The notes below the pieces were generated by a model that was given only the letters and a program-made list of their open reading frames with translations, had not been told where the DNA came from and made no database searches. The position numbers were made by a program, and so were the translations under genes. Positions 52,301 through 60,774 of a DNA stretch of 64,000 nucleotides are shown one piece after another (position 1 is the stretch's first letter; every line of letters starts with the position of its first letter). Source of the stretch: Gorsachius magnificus (lineage: Eukaryota > Chordata > Aves > Pelecaniformes > Ardeidae); contig CM067081.1 of assembly GCA_034008185.1 (NCBI GenBank), positions 32,796,806-32,860,805 on the forward strand, given 5' to 3'.

Positions 52301-55300
52301 GTCTGCCTGCAGGGACACTGCCACTACCTTTCCCTCTCCAGGAATAACAGACCACTTGCATCAAACAAGAGGGCACAATAAGCAGATGTTTCGTGACCCA
52401 CAGAAATAACAGAGCTGTAGGGTTTGGAATAGCCACTGCAGTAACTCCATTTCCCCAACGTTCCTTATAGCAAGCCTACTCAGAAAGCAGGAGCATACAC
52501 CACAGCTAGCCTAGAGCACGCAAATACCGCCTAAATAGACAGCACAAACATAGCGACTATTGCAGCTACCTGCTTTGCTTCCAACAGGGGTGTTAATCTG
52601 GGTTTCTTTATCTACACAATTTTCAGTTTCCATTTAGAAACTACTTTTCCTCTCCTAAAGTAGCTGAAATTATCCAGAGGATTCAAAACTTACTGTGAGG
52701 ATTGAAAGAGGCTTACATGAAATAGATCCAGTACCTAACATCACCAAGTTTGTCAAAGGCTCAACACAGATATAAACTCTAAATGATCACTAAATACATG
52801 TCAAGCATTCAGCTTGACTAAAACATCATTTAAAATTAATTACTCTTGGTTGTCAGCTAAAACTTCCGAGTTCTACTTTACCACATACAAAGCAGAAAAT
52901 AAAATCGCAGTTCTCTGTAGTCATGTGCAACCCTTTAGCATACAACAAGCAAAGAACCTACTTAGTACTTTCCTCCTGCTCCTCTGGCCACCTGCAAACA
53001 ATTACATATTGGCCATCCTACAAACCATTCCGCATCCCTGGCAGACTTAAGTATGTGCGCTATTATGAACATGTCAACTGACAAAGCGCAAGGGGTGCTA
53101 CTTTTTTTAAGGTTGTTAATGATCTGACTGTAGGCTTAGTATTTGCCCAAACCTCTGCTTTTAAGAAACGTCACGTCCTCAAGCGTCAGAGCAAGAGAGG
53201 AAAAACAGGAGAGGGGAATACAGCAGCACCTCTCTGTGGCCAAGGGCAAGTTTGTAAAAGTCTCACAACACAAGCCAGTCTCCATAAAAGCCATTCAGCA
53301 GATCTAAGCCATTCAGCTCTACTGCAGACTCTTGAGGAGTAACTGCAAAAGTCAGTGGGAAGGGGTTCTTCTGAGCCTGACGGAAAAGTCAGACAAAAAC
53401 AGATGAGAATGCCAAGTCTCAAAACTGGAGTTGAGCAAAGTGACAAGGAATGCAGGGAATGCAGATACAGAATCACAGCCACAGTCACTGGTGAACCGAA
53501 CGGCGAGAGCAGAAATGGCTACCGGCCACACCTGCTTACACAGTCTCGCCCTAAGAGGATGCCATTTCAATAGCAGTGGTAGTTGAAGAGGCATGTGAAA
53601 GCTCTTAGATTGCCTCCGTCTACAGCCCTGTCTGTAAGCCAAAACTAATTTCAATCTGTCTTAATATACTGGGCAGTTCAGAAGGAAGTCTGCGTCCCTT
53701 TTAACTGCTCTGCCACAAAGGCAATAGCCTGCAGGACAGGAGCGAGGCATACTGCCTTGGAATGCTTCAGCTGTTCCAACACACTCCCCCATTCCCCGCC
53801 AGTTGAATCCAAGTGCATGCTAACATTAGATGGACAAGATTAAGTCCTTCAAGGGTTAAATTGCTTACAGTGAAAGGAACTGAGGAAGAACACGTACCTA
53901 TACTTGGCACCTTCATCTTGATCCATCTGTGTTTGTACCTGAGCAAACCAGGAGAAGAACTAGAAGAGATTTTATGGTGTGAACAACGTAGATATCACAG
54001 GCAATCAATTAAAAAAAAAAATCAGCTCTATGAAATGAAGAGGAGCTTTTGTTAAAAACACGTTACAGAACTTAATTATTAATCAAGAAAATAAACTATA
54101 ACTCCTCTTGTAGGTCCCTTCCAACTGAAATATTCTATTCTATTCCTCCACTAAATTAAACCAGGAAAGACTGAATTTCACCTGGTTTAATTTGCACGAG
54201 AACAAGGCTGTCACATTAGAAAAGGGGGGAGGGGGCATGACATTCTTTTATTATGAGCAACACCACCTTACTGAAGGGGTGCCTTACTCTCACACAAGAC
54301 TCCATTCAAAATGGGAAAAGTTCTGTCACTTAAGTGCTACGACTTCAACAATATTTTTTTTCCCTCCCAAGCTTCTTCATGCATCTTGAAAACAGCCCAA
54401 AACATTTAACAAACCCACCAAAAGCTAGGCAAGAGACACAGAAACTCACAGAATTCTCCAAGGAAGATTTCTGCAACTTGGAGGTTATTCAGCATCACTT
54501 ACCTGCTGTGCTGTTTCAATTCTTTCATCCTCCATCCCCAGTATGGCAAATCCTTTCAAGAGGATGTCCTCTGTGGATTCTGGCACCGCAGCCGTCAGCG
54601 TAACAGTTAGTGATGGGGACGTCAGGCTGCACAAATCTTCAATTGGAAGCTGCTCACAAAAACCCACAAAACTTCAGTTAGAGAACTTAATAAGAATTAG
54701 TAAATTCAGCTCAACTAAAATAACGCAATCCAAAGCTTCAACTTGAGAAAATTACAGGCATTTACTTTGAATTAAAAAACGCAATGGACATTTTATCCAT
54801 CGATATGATAATACATCAACAAATACCACATCTATACATTCAGAAACACAAAACCTTTTTTTTTTCATGAGAAAATATTGTACAGCACTTTATGCAAGTA
54901 CATGTTTGTGTAAGAGGAGAAACTGAACGTACATGTTTCTGACATACTGATGAGCTACACTTCAATTTCCAATTTAAACTGGCTACATACCCAAAGAAAC
55001 ACACTAGAAAAGTATCTGAGAACGTAAGAATTCAGAACACACGCAGAAGTAAAAATAAATGTCACCGTTGTCTACGCTACATGGCCACACCACTGCACAG
55101 GAATTGTCAGATTTTTTTGCCAGATATCCAGAGAAAATTCAAAACTTAACACTGCCAGAATTTATTCAGGAAACGGTGTTTCATATTCTTCCAAATGCTT
55201 TTAATGAAGAAGTCAAGCTAAAAAGAAAGGCTTTTTCAGACAACAAGGAATAGTTCTGCTGAACGGGAATTACCAGCCACAGTGATTTTTTGAGCAAGAA

Positions 55301-56992
55301 AAATATGGACAAAAGTAACTTGAGAGAAATTGTATTTAAGTATGATTGGAGACTATTAATTAGCTTATATGGAAGAAATTAATTCAAGAAAACAATTATC
55401 ATTTATTTAATACCCTTTTTAATTCACTTGACAAGTAAAGTGTGTTTTCTATTGCTGAGAACCTCAAAAACATAAAAGCAGAAAACATTACTTACATATA
55501 AATTTGTATCTCTCTAGAAAATCACTTGCTTAGTAAAATATTCATTGCCTTGTAACATTAGTCTGGCAAAGAAAGAACAATCAGGATTTCAACTATTTGC
55601 AGAAAGACAGATTGACCTATCTTGTTCAACTTCCACATATCTCTCCTCTCCAAAACAGGCAGGACCCTAGCTGGGGAGCCAGGGTTTCTCTCATGACTAC
55701 TACTGAGGAAAAGATGAGTCCATCAGAGCCTGCTTTTGCCAAACAGACGTGATGTCGCTGTCCCAATCCACTTCATCAGGAGCCAAGACCAGCTGATGTA
55801 CTCAATGTCTTGGCATCCCCCTTGTCCCGACCGGCAAACATGCTCCCTGCCTTGTTGCAAAGCTGGTTTAGATCCTTAGGAACATCCCCCGATAGCAGTA
55901 CATCCTTCTACAGTCATTTTGGATGCCTGCCAATATTTACTTAAGTACAGTTGCATTCAGGTTGTGCAAAAAAAAAAAAAGAAACCAGGAAGCATGAAAT
56001 TAAACGGATGCATTTCAGGAAGAAATTGCTTTATCCCCTCCCATTTGCTATTCTGACTTTTCAGACACTTACTGAGAGCCAGCTTTGTTGATTTTATGGC
56101 ACTACATCTCCTGCTACAATCCTGTTCAAATACAAAACCTCCCATGAAAAGCGCCGTATTAAGGAAAGCAAACATTTCGTTCCGCTTCCCTTTGCGTACA
56201 AGGGAACATTCACGAATGTTGTCAGAGCCTGATATTTTATAACAACTGAGCGGGAGACCTCATCTTCCGCGGTAACCACAAATTATTAAGCCTTTTGCCA
56301 CTACTCCTGGCTTTGTGCAGCTCGTTGGATCATGTGCAAGTCGTACCAGGTAAGAACATGGGTGCCAGCAGCTATGCGTTGGTCGGGATGAAATTAAGGG
56401 GGGCAAACCCACGTAACTCCACGACTGACGCTCTCAATTTCAACAGGACGAGCCGGGATGAACCCAGGGAGGCAGTGAGGGCCGGCAGAGAAAGCCCCCT
56501 GGATTCCCAGAGGAAAGCTGCCACCGCTGCCTGCAAACCCCCGGCCGGCCGGGGCAGGCGGGCGGGCAGCACCGCGGCGTGAGGCGCCTCGGGAAGCGGA
56601 GAGAAGGGCGAGCCCTCCCGAGGGAGGCCCCGCCGCCTCGAAGCCCCACTAGAACGCGAGACGCTCCTCGGCCCCATAAAAACGGGACGGGGGGCGGAGA
56701 GCGGTGGCCCCGCAGGCCCCAGCCGTGCGGACAGGGCAGGGCAGGGCCGGGCCGCCACCCCCAGCCGCCTGGCGACGTGGCAGCGCGATGCTTCCCGCCC
56801 GCCCGCCCTCCGGCCCGGGCAGCGCTGCCGCCTCACCTCAGGCGGCACCGGCAGGTTCTCGGCCGCCTCCTTCAGCTCCAGCACCGAGTCCGTCTGGCGG
56901 TCGCTGAGCGGCGCGACGGGCTGGGGGGCGGTCCCCAGGCCGGGGTCCCGCACCTCCCTGCCCGCCGGCTCGGCGGGCGGCGGCTCCGCCAT
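25333..56992 (-). CDS. COG3: COG3, conserved oligomeric Golgi complex subunit 3, 23 coding exons
   Basis: COG3 (Sec34) is a lobe A subunit of the eight-member COG tether, which catches recycling vesicles at Golgi cisternae and keeps glycosylation enzymes in place. All 23 coding exons were found on the minus strand. Every intron is GT-AG, and the phases join to 2,469 nt, 822 residues plus TAG, against 828 in human. No frameshift or internal stop is seen. The protein is cytosolic and helical, with no signal peptide or membrane segment. The Sec34 family region spans roughly residues 105-270 (exons 3-7). Diagnostic strings identical or nearly so to human COG3 are [63 protein letters not shown] and [19 protein letters not shown]. 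The start ATG at 56,992 has a strong Kozak context (AGCATGG). Neighbours are SLC25A30 upstream on the same strand and a convergent ERICH6B-like gene downstream. Exon coordinates are given in the block entries. Confidence 0.97.
27121..27134 (+). repeat. (CA)n microsatellite
   Basis: Seven CA units in COG3 intron 21. A degenerate TA/TG/CA alternating stretch follows at about 27,267-27,352. Confidence 0.85.
28153..28679 (+). mobile_element. Solo ERVL-type LTR, antisense in COG3 intron 20
   Basis: A 527-bp element opens TGTCCTGGTTTTGGCTGG and closes with AACCACAACA, matching the LTR of a well-known avian ERVL (class III) family. Inside are a TATA-like ATATATAAGC near 28,408 and an ATTAAA poly(A) signal at 28,558-28,563. 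The TTTATCTCAACCCACGG block typical of the family follows. Flanking bases are TAGCT on the left and GAGCT on the right, so four of five target-site bases agree. No internal retroviral genes are attached. It shares several blocks with 48,904-49,475 but has a different middle section. Confidence 0.88.
33603..39521 (-). CDS. COG3: COG3 exons 14-17 (residues 491-637)
   Basis: Exons: 39,416-39,521; 37,318-37,442; 35,584-35,673; 33,603-33,723. Exon 14 ([20 protein letters not shown]) continues into a Ser-rich, less conserved linker ([13 protein letters not shown]). Exon 15 has [19 protein letters not shown]. Exon 16 has [20 protein letters not shown] and a weaker donor, AAG|GTCAGA. Exon 17 has [19 protein letters not shown] and [14 protein letters not shown]. 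Confidence 0.95.
41913..43482 (-). CDS. COG3: COG3 exons 12-13 (residues 390-490)
   Basis: Exons: 43,343-43,482 and 41,913-42,073. Exon 12 codes [17 protein letters not shown] and [13 protein letters not shown] and ends AATG|GTAACT. The split Ala codon continues in exon 13 with [20 protein letters not shown] and [20 protein letters not shown], ending MME|GTATAG. Both exons are highly conserved relative to human. Confidence 0.95.
43200..43271. repeat. A/T homopolymer-rich patch
   Basis: Runs of A and T occur near 43,242-43,271 in COG3 intron 12. Low complexity only. Confidence 0.5.
45121..45568 (-). mobile_element. CR1 LINE 3' fragment, older subfamily
   Basis: Minus-strand CR1 in COG3 intron 11, in the same direction as the gene. 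The tail is GAATCATAGAATG, followed by the complement of a 3' UTR variant (GGAAGGGACCCCTAGAGGTC) different from the other copies. The ORF2 C-terminus is open on the minus strand at 45,204-45,593 ([53 protein letters not shown]). It belongs to another, probably older CR1 subfamily. Confidence 0.93.
46277..47528 (-). CDS. COG3: COG3 exons 8-11 (residues 276-390)
   Basis: Exons: 47,448-47,528; 47,198-47,241; 46,864-46,990; 46,277-46,368. Exon 8 codes [19 protein letters not shown]. Exon 9 is only 44 nt ([14 protein letters not shown] plus a split Glu). Exon 10 contains [14 protein letters not shown] and [12 protein letters not shown] and ends at CTG|GTAGGT. Exon 11 starts GTACGA ([20 protein letters not shown]) and ends CTGGA|GTAGGT, splitting an Asp codon with exon 12. 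All match human COG3 in order and spacing. Confidence 0.95.
46456..46475 (+). repeat. (ATT)n microsatellite
   Basis: About six to seven ATT units lie in COG3 intron 10, 90 bp upstream of exon 11 in gene orientation. Confidence 0.85.
48290..48556 (-). mobile_element. CR1 LINE 3' fragment
   Basis: Minus-strand CR1 in COG3 intron 7 with tail AGAATCACAGAATAGAATTG, 3' untranslated block and the complement of the ORF2 C-terminus, 5'-truncated near 48,556. It lies about 350 bp from a solo LTR in the same intron. Confidence 0.93.
48904..49475 (+). mobile_element. Solo ERVL-type LTR with perfect 5-bp target duplication
   Basis: A 572-bp element opens TGTCCTGGTTTCAGGTAGG and closes AACCACAGCA. It is flanked on both sides by TGTAC (48,899-48,903 and 49,476-49,480), the 5-bp duplication expected for ERVL insertions. 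The U3 start and the TTTATCTCAACCCACGAG block match the LTR at 28,153-28,679. The central part (CTGTTACGCGTGATGGAGCC, about 49,230) differs and marks another LTR subfamily. It has no attached viral genes, so it is a solo LTR left by recombination. It is antisense to COG3, in intron 7. Confidence 0.92.
50620..56992 (-). CDS. COG3: COG3 exons 1-7 (residues 1-275)
   Basis: Exons: 56,837-56,992; 54,503-54,649; 53,898-53,959; 52,074-52,239; 51,205-51,279; 50,991-51,083; 50,620-50,745. Exon 1 opens [16 protein letters not shown], is Pro/Ala-rich and differs most from human. It ends [14 protein letters not shown]. Exon 2 starts LPIEDLCS after CAG. Exon 3 codes [20 protein letters not shown] and splits an Arg codon with exon 4 ([14 protein letters not shown]). 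Exon 4 is helical with heptad-like leucines ([13 protein letters not shown]). Exons 5-7 carry [31 protein letters not shown] and [18 protein letters not shown]. The Sec34 homology region lies here. Intron 1 (54,650-56,836) and intron 3 (52,240-53,897) are the longest in this block. Confidence 0.95.
51726..51746 (+). repeat. A21 homopolymer
   Basis: Twenty-one consecutive A bases in COG3 intron 4. No retroposed element was recognised in front of it. Confidence 0.9.
54096..54148 (+). mobile_element. CR1 LINE 3' terminus remnant
   Basis: The short string CTTGTAGGTCCCTTCCAACT followed by ATTCTATTCTATTCC resembles the last 50 bp of a CR1 of the GGTCCCTTCCAAC type, in COG3 intron 2. It is too short for subfamily assignment. 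Confidence 0.65.
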
Positions 56993-57480
56993 GCTGGCGG
57001 CGGCGGCGGGGTGAGCGGCGGCCGGGCCGGGCCGAGGAAGGGGCGGAACGCTCGGGCCCGGAGGGCAGCGGCGGCCCCCCGCCGCCGGGGAGGAGCGCAG
57101 GCGGCGGCGGGCGCAGGGGGGCCGGCGGGCGGCCCGAGGAGGGCCGGGGCTGGCCGCTGACGCCTCCCCTCCGTGCCCTGGGGCCTCCTTCCCCGAGGCG
57201 GCGGAGGCGGGGGGCGCCCCCCCCCCGCAGCAAACCATGTGCGCCGGTAACCGAGACCGGCTTTCGCGGCAGCCTCCCTGATCTGGTTTAATCTCACACG
57301 ACAACCGGAGCCCTCCTGAAACGGGTGAAGTACAGGGGCGGCCGATGCCGTCAGCGCTGCCGTCGCTCCGGCGTCAAAACCAGCGCCTGCCGCCGGGAGG
57401 CCGGGTTGGGGAGGCCGGCCGCCCTTTCGGCAGCCTGCACCTCCTGCCGCCGCCCAGGCGCCTCATTCCTGAACCGGTTG
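56440..57480 (-). promoter_or_regulatory. COG3: CpG island and promoter region of COG3
   Basis: The stretch is very GC-rich with dense CpG, in strong contrast to the AT-rich flanks, and it surrounds COG3 exon 1. No TATA box is obvious upstream of the ATG at 56,992, which fits a broad housekeeping-type promoter. The transcription start cannot be placed from sequence. The GC content also produces long spurious frames on both strands. Confidence 0.85.
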
Positions 57481-57609
57481 TCATCTTTCTGCGGCACCAC
57501 CCGTTAACCAGAGCTGCCTTATCCCCGGGGCCTGCCCCGGAGCTCACGCTTCGCTTTGCGTGGTCTTTGCTTTGCCACGTTTTTGTCACCTTACATCTTT
57601 TACTGTTAC

Positions 57610-58558
57610 ACCGGTCTTGTTTAATATCTTTATCAATGACCTGGATGAGGGGATTGAGTGTGCCCTCAGTAAATTTGCAGATGACACCAAACTGGGTGGG
57701 GGTGTTGATCTGCTGGAGGGGAGGAGGGCTCTGCAGAGGGACCTGGACAGGCTGGATCGATGGGCCGAGGCCAATTGTATGAGGTTCAACAAAGCCAAGT
57801 GCCGGGTCCTGCACTTGGGTCACAACAACCCCATGCAGCGCTACAGGCTTGGGGAAGAGTGGCTGGAAAGCTGCCTGGTGGAAAAAGACCTGGGGGTACT
57901 GATTGACAGCCGCCTGAATATGAGCCAGCAGTGTGCCCAGGTGGCCAAGAAGGCCAATGGCATCCTGGCTTGTATCAGGAATAGTGTGGCCAGCAGGAGC
58001 AGGGAAGTGATCGTGCCCCTGTACTCGGTGCTGGTGAGGCCGCACCTCGAATACTGTGTTCAGTTTTGGGCCCCTCACTACAAGAAAGATGTTGCCTTGC
58101 TGGAACAGGTCCAGAGGAGAGCAACCAAGCTGGTGAGGGGTCTGGAGCACAAGTCTGATGAGGAGCAGCTGAGGGAACTGGGGTTGTTCAGCCTGAAGAA
58201 GAGGAGGCTGAGGGGAGACCTGATCGCCCTCTACAACTGCCTGAAAGGAGGCTGTAGTGAGGTGGGGGTCGGCCTCTTCTCCCTGGTAACGGGTGATAGG
58301 ATGAGGGGGAATGGCTTGAAGCTGCGCCAGGGCAGGTTTAGGCTAGACCTAAAGGAAAAACTTCTTCACCGAGAGGGTTGTCAGGCTCTGGAATGGGCTG
58401 CCCAGGGAGGTGGTTGAGTCCTCATCCCTGGAGGTATTTAAAAGACGGATAGATGAGGTTTAGTGGTGGATAGATGAGGTTTAGTGGTGGGATGGCAGTG
58501 CTAGTTAACGGTTGGACTCGATCTTAAAGGTCTTTTCCAACCTAGGTGATTCTATGAC
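57610..58558 (+). mobile_element. CR1 LINE 3' fragment upstream of COG3
   Basis: A 0.95 kb plus-strand CR1 3' end, antisense to COG3, beginning about 620 bp upstream of the COG3 start codon. ORF2 is open at 57,560-58,417: [48 protein letters not shown] and [18 protein letters not shown]. One inserted base near 58,350 breaks the frame around [10 protein letters not shown]. The 3' untranslated part contains a 21-bp tandem duplication (58,448-58,489) and ends with CCTAGGTGATTCTATGA. It is well conserved, so probably a young insertion. Confidence 0.95.
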
Positions 58559-59150
58559 ATTAAACTAAGCCCTAACTAAGGCAGCCCTGAATTAAAGGGC
58601 TCGAAAACATCTTCAGGTATTCGCTGCAGCCAGCAGTCACCTTCAGCCGAGATCCCAAACTCCCATTTCACTGTTGCGATGCCTTTGGAGCTTAGCAGTT
58701 AATTTCAGTCCATCGCATCCATCTGTCATCCCCCCCAGAGTAACCCATTACTCCAAACGAGCAGGTTCCTCGTCCATCAGAGCCCAGACATCCACCCTGG
58801 TTACAAGCATCCTGAACTTTCCACTGCTGCGCAAAGCTAAAGTTCCACACCAAGCAGTTTTCATAATACGAGAAGGAAACAGTCTTGCAGTTTTAATATA
58901 GGCCAAGGAACGGCGAAAATATGCAGTTAATGCACGTCATTCAGCCCATGAGGTACAAGAATGTAAGCTTTTAACTGCAGCAGCTTTAGTCTGCCTTGGC
59001 TAAATAGCCAGTAACAACTTCAATGCCAGCAACAGCTTTGCTTTGTTAATCGCCCGACAATTAGTGATTAATTTTCAATCAGTCTTTGAAAACCTACCCA
59101 CCCCGCCCCTACTTGAAACGTAGAAATCAAAAGCAGTTTGGAGTCATTGC
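58559..59150. other. Intergenic gap between SLC25A30 and COG3
   Basis: About 0.6 kb of single-copy-looking DNA between the CR1 and the proposed end of SLC25A30. No exon or repeat is recognised. Confidence 0.5.
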
Positions 59151-60732
59151 ATAATGGTTTCGAAACTTTTAATAAGCTTAAAAATGTAAAACATACACTT
59201 AGTTTACATAGCGTACAAAAATACTTACAAACATTTCTATGAAAGCACAGAAACAGCTGTAAGGAAAAAACAGTGCTGCACATAAGCGTACCCATATGCA
59301 CAGAAAAACCTTGAACTTCAGGTGAAAAAGTGCCTTGTGCATTTAAAAAAAATCCATTTGTGAATTCAAAATTAGCCATTTTAAGTGATTATACAGTAAT
59401 TTTGAAATCGCAATGAGATTTCTTCACGTGGAATGTATGACTAACCAAAAACACTCAAGAAATGAACAGAATGCCACGACAATCCAAAGCTGTGCAGCCG
59501 GCTTTGCTACCCTCTGTGAGCACGGAAGGACTGCGTGCGCCTCGCACCTTTCCTTTCCTGGAATTCATCAGCAACAATTTGCAAGAACCTTGATGGCCCT
59601 GACGATTTGATCACACGTTTAAGCCCATAGGTAACACTTCAAGGAAGCTGGGGCTGGTTTACTTGCAGGTAACAGCAGCTTGGGCCCATTGGCTATATGA
59701 AAGTGCTCTGTAGTTCTGGGTTTGGGCACCTTTTTAAACAAGGAAAACAGTTTTTTTTTATAGTAGATTTACCTTTGGGGGGGGTGGTTCTTTTCACGTA
59801 GGCACCTACGTGACACAGTCGGAACTGCTCAGAGTAAAACTTGCATCTTTCAGGTGATAACAGCTGGTAACCGCTACAAATAGTTCTTCCTGACAATGGA
59901 AGCAGCATGGAGAATTTCTCTGCAAGATTGGCAGGTGAGCATGTACTTGTTTGACCTTCATTCCTATTTGCAATTTACATATGAGTACGCTGAAGAATCA
60001 CTTTGCTGAAAATCAAGAACAGTACATTGGGGGAAAGAAAAAAAAAACAATCAAACCCCCCCCCCCAAAAAAAACAAAGAAAAAACCCACAACCAACCTT
60101 CCTCAAGCTATGCAGAACTGACAACTGCAGCAACCACGCTTTCAAATGAAGCTGGATTATTCTCAGCATATTATGCAGACATCCAAGGACGCAGAATGCA
60201 GGAAAGCTCTAAAACCAGAAGCAGATTTTGTACTGCAGCAGGTATTTTGCTGAACTGAAAGCCTTGTGATGCTTCCAGTTAATTAGAAACGATAAATATT
60301 TACAGTCAAATTGTATTCACTTCTGAAGAGAGAAAGGGCCCGGCTCCTTGGTACCACCTATCTTCCTTCACAGAAAGGTTATTCTTTGCCTCTCACAAAC
60401 CACTGTGCATCTGAGTCTCGGCAGCATAGAGTCACATTACAGCTATTCACATTCAAGAACACTTAAGCAGTTGACAGAAGGTATTCCACCATGTTTGGAG
60501 CAGTCTAGAAAATAGTGCACATCATCCCTTGAATCACGCAATCAAGGCATCATTGTGGTAGCCAGTTTGCCTTGAACTCACTTCCAGGATGTTCTCGCTC
60601 GCAACAGTCTTGTAGTGGCCTCTCCCTTTGGCCAGCACCTCTTGACAATAAAGAGCAAACACTCAAGACAACTTACAAGTTGCTCTGAACTCAAACAGTA
60701 CATTAACAGAATTCAGCAGACAGTTCGGCATG
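59150..60732 (-). other. SLC25A30: SLC25A30 3' untranslated region (inferred extent)
   Basis: This AT-rich sequence follows the SLC25A30 stop on the minus strand. An ATTAAA signal lies at 59,168-59,173. The 1.6 kb length is an estimate. It includes C-rich and A-rich homopolymer runs near 60,040-60,075. Confidence 0.45.
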
Positions 60733-60774
60733 TCAGAAGTCCAATTTCTTCAGCTGTTCGTATGTCAGAAAGAA
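60733..60774 (-). CDS. SLC25A30: SLC25A30 terminal exon
   Basis: This 13-codon exon, [13 protein letters not shown] plus TGA, follows the acceptor GCCGTTCCAG. It matches the human C-terminus [13 protein letters not shown]. Confidence 0.93.
   Translation of the reverse strand, partial: FFLTYEQLKKLDF

Noticed and set aside
56372..57304. 310-codon minus frame and opposing plus frames in the CpG island
   Set aside because: GC-rich sequence has few stops. Only 56,837-56,992 is supported as coding, by COG3 homology and the splice donor.
60661..60700. EQL-like string considered as the SLC25A30 terminal exon
   Set aside because: The true terminal exon with [13 protein letters not shown] is at 60,733-60,774 with a proper acceptor; the other string does not fit.
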